Part shown: positions 58,870 through 64,000 of the stretch, piece after piece
Position numbering within the stretch: position 1 is the first letter of the stretch
Layout of the letters: the number at the start of each line of letters is the position of its first letter
Origin: JANOYY01 sp043720395
GTDB taxonomy: Bacteria; Actinomycetota; Acidimicrobiia; Acidimicrobiales; JANYDT01
NCBI GenBank assembly: GCA_043720395.1
Contig: JAYSSR010000081.1
Coordinates: 8,959-72,958 of the forward strand
Direction: 5' to 3'
Length of the DNA: 64,000 bases
Made by a program: the position numbers and the translations under genes
The notes under the pieces: generated by a model
What the model saw: only the letters and a program-made list of their open reading frames with translations
What the model was told of the DNA's origin: nothing
Database searches by the model: none

Positions 58870-59981
58870 GCCGACTCCTTTTCTTGTTTGAGGCCAGTGA
58901 TTTCGGACGAACGCCAGGTCTTTTCGTTGGCGATCATCCATTCTTTTAGTGCAGTGCCTTCAGATGGCATTCGCCCTCCACCAGTCAGGCAATCGATGGC
59001 GATCTGAGATTTGGCAACGTACGCCACGTCATCGACTCTCTGGATTCTCTCCCAAACAACGGGGTCGAACGGTTCGAGGAGCACGACGTCTGCTGCTTGG
59101 TCGGTCGGGAGGAGGTTCAGTCTTTCGGAGAGCGCAGCCATCTCGCTCGTGTAAACGAGAAGTTGGGATGGTGCTGCGATCTTTGTCGTCAGCGACGCAG
59201 CAAACGAGCCCGTCACGTAGACGTCCGGCACCCCTCGGAGAGATGCGAGGGTTCGTTTCGGGCCGTTCGGCGCGACGAACAGGAAGGGCCTGTTCGATTT
59301 GAACACCGCATAGGTTTCGCTCCACAGGTCGAGGAGGCCACCGATATCGGTGCCTACAACCCGTCCCCGTTCAGCGCGAGTGATCACGCCAAAATCGAAC
59401 AATGTGCGTAACGTCCGCGAGATGTACCCGGCATCGAGTCCTGTGACCGCTGAAAGGTCCGAAACGGAGTACGGCGGTGCGATATCAACGAGCGTGCGGA
59501 TAAGACGTCCAGCGCCCGGACCTCGCATGGTGACGCGGCGGGGCTCGGTCGGCGCTTGGCGGGGGGCGCGTGTTGCTCCGTGGGTCTCGATGAAAACGGC
59601 TGGATTCGCGAGACGGATCAGCGCGTTGCCTGCCATGTCGAGGTAGCACAGGTTCTCGGCTCGTAGGGCGGTCTGCGCCTGACGCGACAGGTACGGTGCC
59701 ACGACAAGGACCGGCACTTCGTAGGCCGCCGATCGCAGTCGTCGGAACGGTCCGCCGGTCAGTTCGGCGACGGTTCGCGGCGTCACAGTGTTTCGAAGTT
59801 CTACGACGACTCGCGTCGAGTACGAGTTCGCCGACAGATGAACGAAGGCGTCTGCTCGGGTGCTGTCGAGCGACGTCTCGCGGTCAACTTGGATCTCCGC
59901 TCCGGGCAAGCGCTCGCGGAGCCACCCGACGGCAGAGTCAAGCAACGTTGTCTCCAAGGTCACATTGTCCATACCAGACAC
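58866..59981 (-). CDS. AbiEi-like regulator (putative antitoxin) with N-terminal nuclease-like region
   Basis: 371 residues from the ATG at 59981. A winged helix lies near residue 165-210 (PPYSVSDLSAVTGLDAGYIS, RTLRTLFDFGVITRAERGRV), with the AbiEi-like C-terminal region after it. The first 140 residues (ADAFVHLSANSYSTRVVVEL, LRAENLCYLDMAGNALIRLA) look like a restriction-endonuclease-like fold, longer than classic AbiEi. It would repress its own operon; a symmetric operator-like array lies 20 bp upstream. The module is flanked by the two copies of the CooC-type gene. Confidence 0.75.
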   Translation of the reverse strand: MSGMDNVTLETTLLDSAVGWLRERLPGAEIQVDRETSLDSTRADAFVHLSANSYSTRVVVELRNTVTPRTVAELTGGPFRRLRSAAYEVPVLVVAPYLSRQAQTALRAENLCYLDMAGNALIRLANPAVFIETHGATRAPRQAPTEPRRVTMRGPGAGRLIRTLVDIAPPYSVSDLSAVTGLDAGYISRTLRTLFDFGVITRAERGRVVGTDIGGLLDLWSETYAVFKSNRPFLFVAPNGPKRTLASLRGVPDVYVTGSFAASLTTKIAAPSQLLVYTSEMAALSERLNLLPTDQAADVVLLEPFDPVVWERIQRVDDVAYVAKSQIAIDCLTGGGRMPSEGTALKEWMIANEKTWRSSEITGLKQEKESA

Positions 59982-60000
59982 TACCCCACCGCCCTACGAC

Positions 60001-60053
60001 ATTGTCTGTTTGATGGAATTGTCGGTTTCGGACAAAAATCGAACACAGACAAT
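60001..60053. promoter_or_regulatory. Concentric double inverted repeat, likely AbiEi operator
   Basis: An outer pair ATTGTCTGT (60001-60009)/ACAGACAAT (60045-60053) and an inner pair TTGTC (60019-60023)/GACAA (60031-60035) share the same centre at 60027. So four TTGTCnG-type half-sites are arranged symmetrically, 20 bp upstream of the AbiEi-like start. AbiEi proteins are known to repress by binding inverted repeats in their promoter. Confidence 0.7.
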
Positions 60054-60177
60054 TATTCCGTGGATTCTGGCCACTCCGTGAAGATCGCCTCCGCCTCATC
60101 GCCAATTGGTGTCAACCGGGTGGACAGCTAGCGTGTGTTCGCAGGCGTCGAGAGCGAGCAGGCGGCCGTTCCCCGGG

Positions 60178-60993
60178 TCAGCGCAAACAAAGCCGGACCC
60201 GTTCCACGACGCTGAGCAACGCAACGACGGCCGGGCTCGTCGGTGCCGTGTCGAGCGGCGAGAGACCCGCCCGGTCAGCATCTCCGATCGCCCCATCGAA
60301 CGGCACTCGCACGACGTCGTGTCCTGGGAACGCATCACGAATGCGCAAGTCGTCATCGGCATCGACCATCCGATTGGCCACGATCACGATGCGGCCCTGT
60401 TCGCGCTCAAGGGCGAGTTGGTATGCGCGCTTGGCAACGTCGATAGACCGCGGCGTCGGTTCGACGACGATCACGACGGCGTGAACGGTGCGTGGATCAA
60501 GTCGGGTGAGGGTTCCGATCCCCGCTTCGAGGTCGGCGATGACGATGGCGTCACCGAAGTTTGCGGCGCCGAGCAACTGCTCGGGCGAAAGGCCACATCA
60601 AGGTCAACCGGGTTCGGGGTTCGAGATCCGGCTCACCACCGCCAGTCGGACGTTCTCAGGAGCATCGGTGCCGAAGCGCGCAACGAGCTCGTCCCAGGTA
60701 GCCACGTGTTCCGTGCCCTCCTCATCGAGCGCCTGACGCATCGCGGCCAACCGATCGGTCTCGCCATCACCGACACCAAGCGAGATGCCAAGGTTCGGGT
60801 TGGTGTCGCAGTCGAGCGCGATGACACGCGGATCGCCGGCCACCCGCGCATGTCGGGCCAGTCCACGCGCCAGGATCGCAGACGTGGTGGTCTTCCCCGA
60901 GCCGCCCTTCCCCACAACAGCAACCCGCATTCCGGTGCCGCGATCTGGTTTGAGGCGGACGTCCTCAACAGCAAATCCAGTGGTCGAACTCAT
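60178..60993 (-). CDS. CooC-type MinD-like ATPase, candidate selenoprotein with two in-frame TGA codons (Sec-Pro-Sec)
   Basis: 271 codons are open in one frame from the ATG at 60993 (overlapping the upstream stop) to the TGA at 60178, apart from TGA at 60604-60606 and 60598-60600. Deviant Walker A VVGKGGSGKTTTSAILARGL and ALDCDTNPNLGISLGVGDG fit CooC. The TGAs fall in PEPG-TGA-Pro-TGA-CGLSPEQ, exactly where the paralogs have GCLCSAH (35205) and GCTCGGH (62699). Downstream, FGDAIVIADLEAGIGTLTRL is intact. A SECIS-like hairpin begins right after the second TGA. Role: probably nickel delivery with a Se-containing metal site. The alternative is a truncated 129-residue protein or a pseudogene. Confidence 0.75.
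60562..60597 (-). promoter_or_regulatory. SECIS-like hairpin directly after the second TGA
   Basis: Read on the minus strand from 60597, UGUGG pairs with CCGCA, a five-base bulge CCUUU follows, CG pairs with CG, one C bulges, and CCGAGC pairs with GCUCGG around the loop AGUU. The loop starts 19 bases after the second TGA and 25 after the first, and has a G in its first two positions. This fits the bacterial SECIS pattern, a short hairpin with an early loop G about 16-37 bases after UGA. The broken copy at 57.8 kb has one base change in the middle helix. Confidence 0.6.
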
Positions 60994-61820
60994 GCGACGA
61001 ACTCCTTTGTGGACAATGGTTGAGAGTCGTGAGAAACACCCGGAGACACGGTTGCGAACTGCGGGTCGTAACGCGCAAGGGCCACGTTGACCAGCACGTC
61101 GACCGACCGCACGAAGGCGCAGTCGGGCGAGGTGTCGAGCGGCGAGCGGCCGAGCCGGTCAGCAGCCGAGACCTCCCGGTCGAACGGGACTGCGCCGATC
61201 ACGGTGAGGCCAGTACGTTGCGCGATCGTGGCGGCGTCCTCGGCTTCGCTTACCCGGTTCGCCACCGCGACAACTTCGGCGAAATCCCAGCGTGACGTTC
61301 GAAGGTTGGCGAGCCGACGTGCCGTCAGCATCGAAGCCGACGTGGGTTCAACGACGACGAGTATCACGTCCGCGAACTTTCCCCAACCCGTCATCGGCTG
61401 ACGGGTCCCTCCCGGCAAGTCGCCCACGAGATCAAAGCCGTCCCGCGGCAACTCGGCCACGATCTGGCTCCAGGCATGCTGGCTCCGGGCCGTCTGGCCC
61501 CAGTCGCCCCGCGACTTCTCGAACGAGAGGAATCGGACGTTGTCGCCGCCGATCGCCGCATAGGAGTTGAGCGCGGCCCACGCGTCGAGGCCCGGTCGCA
61601 AACGGAAGCGGGGACCGTCTTCGCCAGCGAGTTTTTCCACAACCGCGTCGTCGGGAATCGGGCGTTCCAGGAGCGGGAGACCGAGTCCGAAACACAGCCC
61701 CGGCATGGGGTCGGAGTCGACCGCGACGACCATCCGCCCTCGACGGGCAAGCAATCGAGCAAACGTACCCGCGACCGTCGACTTCCCCGCACCACCCTTG
61801 CCGACGAACGCGATTCTCAC
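60990..61820 (-). CDS. MinD/CooC-like ATPase without the CxC motif
   Basis: 276 residues from a GTG at 61820. Walker A MRIAFVGKGGAGKSTVAGTF, then AVDSDPMPGLCFGLGLPLLE, DLVGDLPGGTRQPMTGWGKF and VVEPTSASMLTARRLANL fit the MinD/CooC class, but the Cys pair is missing. The C-terminal 40 residues are an extra tail. Its stop overlaps the start of the TGA-containing ATPase gene, so they are made together and may form a mixed dimer. Target unknown, probably hydrogenase related. Confidence 0.85.
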   Translation of the reverse strand: MRIAFVGKGGAGKSTVAGTFARLLARRGRMVVAVDSDPMPGLCFGLGLPLLERPIPDDAVVEKLAGEDGPRFRLRPGLDAWAALNSYAAIGGDNVRFLSFEKSRGDWGQTARSQHAWSQIVAELPRDGFDLVGDLPGGTRQPMTGWGKFADVILVVVEPTSASMLTARRLANLRTSRWDFAEVVAVANRVSEAEDAATIAQRTGLTVIGAVPFDREVSAADRLGRSPLDTSPDCAFVRSVDVLVNVALARYDPQFATVSPGVSHDSQPLSTKEFVA

Positions 61821-61841
61821 TGGTTGAGTTTCTAGGCGCGC

Positions 61842-62015
61842 TTAGGAACTGGTAACCGTCGTGAGTGCATAGTCGATGAGCGTGTCGTTCAGGTCGACGC
61901 CGTGCACCGATTTGGCGTGTTCAGCGACGATGGCGAGCAGTTCGGCCTTCGAACCAGCACTCACGTTGGCCTTGCAATCGAGTAGCCCGACGTTGGCACA
62001 AGCGAAACTCAACAT
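61842..62015 (-). CDS. DUF1059-family small protein
   Basis: 57 residues from the ATG at 62015, behind a good GAAGGAG site. LSFACANVGLLDCKANVSAG and ELLAIVAEHAKSVHGVD fit DUF1059, a small family of unknown role with two spaced cysteines that may bind metal. It sits between the small membrane proteins and the MinD-like ATPase, in one operon with both. Confidence 0.8.
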   Translation of the reverse strand: MLSFACANVGLLDCKANVSAGSKAELLAIVAEHAKSVHGVDLNDTLIDYALTTVTSS

Positions 62016-62074
62016 GGCACTCCTTCGTTCAACGGGTGGCGCAAGTTTCGCGGGTCGAGCAGCGTCATCGGACG

Positions 62075-62341
62075 TTACGCAGCCCGTTCAGCAGGTACAG
62101 CGGAGACGGACGCGACAAGGTCTTCGAGCGCACCCGCGACCGCGCCGAGATCGGCGTTGATGGCACCGACCACAGCAGCGACGGGTTCCGTGCGATGAGC
62201 GATCGCACGTACGCCAAAGGTCACCTTGCCGAGCGTGTCGTTGACGTGATTGAGGATCAGGATCACTCGGATGAGGTACGCGGCGAGGGCAAGCACCAGA
62301 ACGGCGGTGATGATGAGCGTGACGATGGCGGCAGCAGGCAT
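62075..62341 (-). CDS. Small single-helix membrane protein, set B
   Basis: 88 residues. One membrane helix (AIVTLIITAVLVLALAAYLI) and a helical tail with TLGKVTFGVRAIAHRTEPVA and AGALEDLVASV. It is a paralog of the protein at 36800, with KVTFGVRAI identical in both. Coded nine bases after the next small membrane protein, in the operon that continues into DUF1059 and the two ATPases. Confidence 0.75.
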   Translation of the reverse strand: MPAAAIVTLIITAVLVLALAAYLIRVILILNHVNDTLGKVTFGVRAIAHRTEPVAAVVGAINADLGAVAGALEDLVASVSAVPAERAA

Positions 62342-62350
62342 GGCAGTCCC

Positions 62351-62599
62351 TTACACAATCGGTCCGAGAGCGGTGACATAGCGAACCGCGTGGCCGGTGA
62401 TCTCACCGACGAGTGCGCGGGTATCGAGCAGCGCGGGCACCGGTTCAAGATTCTTCGTGAGCCCGACGCCATGCTCCAAGATGTCAGATGCATACCGGTC
62501 GATCTCCACGGCAGGTCGGATCACCCGATTCGCGAGGAGAATCACGAGGGGTACGACCACCAGCAATGCCACGGCATTGGCGAACCACCACAGGACCAT
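62351..62599 (-). CDS. Small single-helix membrane protein, set B, first gene of its operon
   Basis: 82 residues from an ATG behind GAGAGGAA. One membrane helix (ANAVALLVVVPLVILLANRV), then a soluble helical tail RPAVEIDRYASDILEHGVGL and PVPALLDTRALVGEITGHAV. Similar in plan to the protein at 37060. It starts the minus-strand operon 62599-60178, with 99 bp to the divergent cooC-like gene start. Confidence 0.75.
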   Translation of the reverse strand: MVLWWFANAVALLVVVPLVILLANRVIRPAVEIDRYASDILEHGVGLTKNLEPVPALLDTRALVGEITGHAVRYVTALGPIV

Positions 62600-62654
62600 T
62601 CGGGTTCCTCTCGCATCTGACTGCTATTGGTGTGACAATCGTAACGTATCTGTA

Positions 62655-62672
62655 TGTCGTACGCATCTAGTG
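62655..62672. promoter_or_regulatory. Possible operator shared with the nickel-type transporter promoter
   Basis: TGTCGTACGCATCTAGTG here and TGCACTACACATCTAGTG at 26702-26719 agree at 14 of 18 positions, with CATCTAGTG identical. Both lie 27-70 bp before genes linked to nickel (a CooC-type ATPase and a family 5 importer). A common regulator such as a PadR protein is possible. Confidence 0.4.
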
Positions 62673-62698
62673 GCGACAGAACGAGAAGGGTCGACCGG

Positions 62699-63466
62699 AT
62701 GAAGCCAGGACTGAAGATCGGGGTCGTCGGCAAGGGAGGCGTCGGCAAGACGACCGTGTGCTCGCTGCTCGCCCGGACGTATGCGGCACGTGGCCTTCGA
62801 GTCGTCGCCGTGGACACCGACTCGAATCCGAACCTCGGGCTCTCGCTCGGGCTCGATCTTGAGGCAACCGAGGCGATCCCGACGCTCCCCCGCTCGCTCG
62901 TCGTTGGCACCCGAGGTGACTGTGGGGTCGACGAACTCTTCGACACCTACGGCGTGTCGACGCCAGCCGGCGTCACCGTGCTCTCCGCGTTGCGCGTCAC
63001 CGAGGCAGGCGCTGGATGTACGTGTGGCGGACACTCGACCGTGCGCAGCCTTCTTGGCGAGGCGCTGAGCGAGCGGGCCGACGTCACGATCGTCGACATG
63101 GAGGCCGGGATCGAACACCTCAGCCGCTCCGGCGGAACGCTCGCCCATGCGGACATTTTGGTGATCGTGATGGACCCGAGCCGCAAGTCGGTTGTCACGG
63201 CAGCGCGCACGATTGCGCTGGCGAACGATCTCGGCATCGCACGTTGCGTCGCTGTCGGCAACAAGGCGCTCCATCCGAGTGATGCCGACTTCTTCGCGTC
63301 GCAGTGCGAAGAACTTGGCGTGCCACTCGTGGGCGTCCTCCCGATGGACGCGGCCGTCACGTCGGCGGATCGTGCGGGCGACCGTGTCGACGCAGCGTCC
63401 GCGCCGACGCTCTGGCTTGAGATCGGGCGGCTCGCCGATCTCATCGACGAGCGGGTTCCGGCCTGA
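62699..63466 (+). CDS. CooC-type MinD-like ATPase with CxC motif
   Basis: 255 residues from the ATG at 62699 behind AAGGG; an ATG at 62654 would put the start inside the proposed operator. Walker A GVVGKGGVGKTTVCSLLART, AVDTDSNPNLGLSLGLDLEA, the metal-binding pair in AGAGCTCGGHSTVRSLLGEA, then VTIVDMEAGIEHLSRSGGTL and CVAVGNKALHPSDADFFASQ. This is a classic CooC-type nickel-insertion ATPase. It directly precedes hypF, so it probably works in hydrogenase maturation. Confidence 0.9.
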   Translation: MKPGLKIGVVGKGGVGKTTVCSLLARTYAARGLRVVAVDTDSNPNLGLSLGLDLEATEAIPTLPRSLVVGTRGDCGVDELFDTYGVSTPAGVTVLSALRVTEAGAGCTCGGHSTVRSLLGEALSERADVTIVDMEAGIEHLSRSGGTLAHADILVIVMDPSRKSVVTAARTIALANDLGIARCVAVGNKALHPSDADFFASQCEELGVPLVGVLPMDAAVTSADRAGDRVDAASAPTLWLEIGRLADLIDERVPA

Positions 63467-63492
63467 GCACCGACGCTTCCAGCCCCCGGCTC

Positions 63493-64000
63493 GTGGTGGA
63501 ACGGCGAGTCGCCGTTCGCCTTCGGGTGGTCGGTGTCGTGCAGGGCGTCGGGTTTCGTCCGTACGTGCACCGATTGGCTACGGAACTCGGCCTGCTTGGC
63601 TGGGTGGCGAATGACGGCAGCGGCGTGGTGATTGAGGTCAGCGGACGCGCAAATGCGGTCGATGCGTTCCTCGCCCGGCTCGGCGCTTCGCCACCACCGC
63701 TTGCCGTGATCGATTCAACGACGTTGGAACTGCGGTCGGTAGCGGCGGAGGACATCTTCGGTGATGACGATGGCGGTCGCTTCCATATCCGAGAGAGCGT
63801 CACCCCGACAGACGCGAATGCAACAGCACTCGTGCCAGCCGACGTTCGCACGTGCGACCAGTGCGTTCGCGAGTTGCGCGACCCGAGCGACCGGCGATAT
63901 CGACACCCGTTCATCAATTGCACCGACTGCGGTCCCCGCTTCACCATCGTTCGGGCGCTCCCCTACGACCGTGCGAACACGACGATGGCAGTTTTCGAGA
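63493..64000 (+). CDS. hypF: Carbamoyltransferase HypF, N-terminal part (continues past window)
   Basis: Open to the window end. An acylphosphatase domain opens it (RLRVVGVVQGVGFRPYVHRL), then the HypF zinc-finger part begins: VPADVRTCDQCVRELRDPSD, RRYRHPFINCTDCGPRFTIV. HypF makes the carbamoyl group from carbamoyl phosphate that HypE turns into cyanide. The start is uncertain: GTG 63493 or 63496 is used here; a CTG at 63463 would overlap the cooC-like stop. Confidence 0.93.
   Translation, partial: MVERRVAVRLRVVGVVQGVGFRPYVHRLATELGLLGWVANDGSGVVIEVSGRANAVDAFLARLGASPPPLAVIDSTTLELRSVAAEDIFGDDDGGRFHIRESVTPTDANATALVPADVRTCDQCVRELRDPSDRRYRHPFINCTDCGPRFTIVRALPYDRANTTMAVFE

Overview
The window is high-GC DNA from an actinobacterium (Actinomycetota). 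I would guess an Acidimicrobiia-like lineage, from F420-type luciferase-fold oxidoreductases, a SCO6745-family protein, an LpqC-like lipoprotein, a DUF222/HNH (13E12-type) protein behind an actinobacterial LexA box, many GTG/TTG starts and ATGA/GTGA gene overlaps. That placement is inference from gene content only. No rRNA, tRNA, CRISPR array or intact insertion sequence was seen.

Layout. 1-10.3 kb: lipid/CoA metabolism (crotonase, SDR, LLM oxidoreductase, alpha/beta hydrolase) and a complete branched-chain-type ABC operon (livK-H-M-G-F). 10.5-21.4 kb: a Cys-pair protein, a decayed Uma2 gene, a polar amino-acid ABC transporter, GNAT, SCO6745, LLM and DUF72 proteins, an AAA+ ATPase and a DEAD-box helicase. 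21.5-30.5 kb: a compact [NiFe] hydrogenase (small and large subunit) followed directly by a PAS-GAF histidine kinase, a PadR-receiver fusion regulator and a nickel/peptide-type uptake system. 30.7-31.2 kb: a toxin-antitoxin-like pair. 31.3-37.6 kb (minus strand): hypE, hypD, a SIS protein, a SIS-HypC-like fusion, hypC, a CooC-type ATPase, a PadR regulator, a Cys/His-rich protein and three small membrane proteins. 37.7-45.4 kb (plus strand): a full-size uptake [NiFe] hydrogenase with seven overlapping or abutting accessory genes, closed by a perfect 27-bp-arm hairpin. 45.6-55.1 kb: LpqC-like esterase, DinB protein, cNMP-binding protein, a response-regulator/adenylate cyclase, two histidine kinases with complementary defects, and two more response regulators (one frameshifted). 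55.3-57.4 kb: SOS-type DUF222/HNH protein and a decayed VapBC-like pair. 57.4-63.5 kb: CooC/MinD-type ATPases, one as an intact gene and a broken copy flanking an AbiE-like module, a DUF1059 protein and a second set of small membrane proteins. The window ends in hypF.

How it fits together. The core theme is [NiFe] hydrogenase synthesis, nickel supply and control. The 37.7-kb enzyme is the likely catalytic uptake hydrogenase. The 21.5-kb enzyme lacks the distal Fe-S cluster region of its small subunit and sits with a soluble sensor kinase and a regulator, so it may be an H2 sensor. HypC, HypD, HypE and HypF are present; HypA and HypB are not seen, while three intact ATPases of the CooC/MinD type are.

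Most notable observation: the CooC-type ATPase at 60178-60993 is open in one frame except for two TGA codons that fall exactly on the two metal-binding cysteines of the CxC motif of its paralogs, followed at once by a SECIS-like hairpin. It is a strong candidate selenoprotein with a Sec-Pro-Sec motif. The second is a pair of co-transcribed histidine kinases, one lacking a functional ATPase and the other lacking the phospho-accepting histidine.
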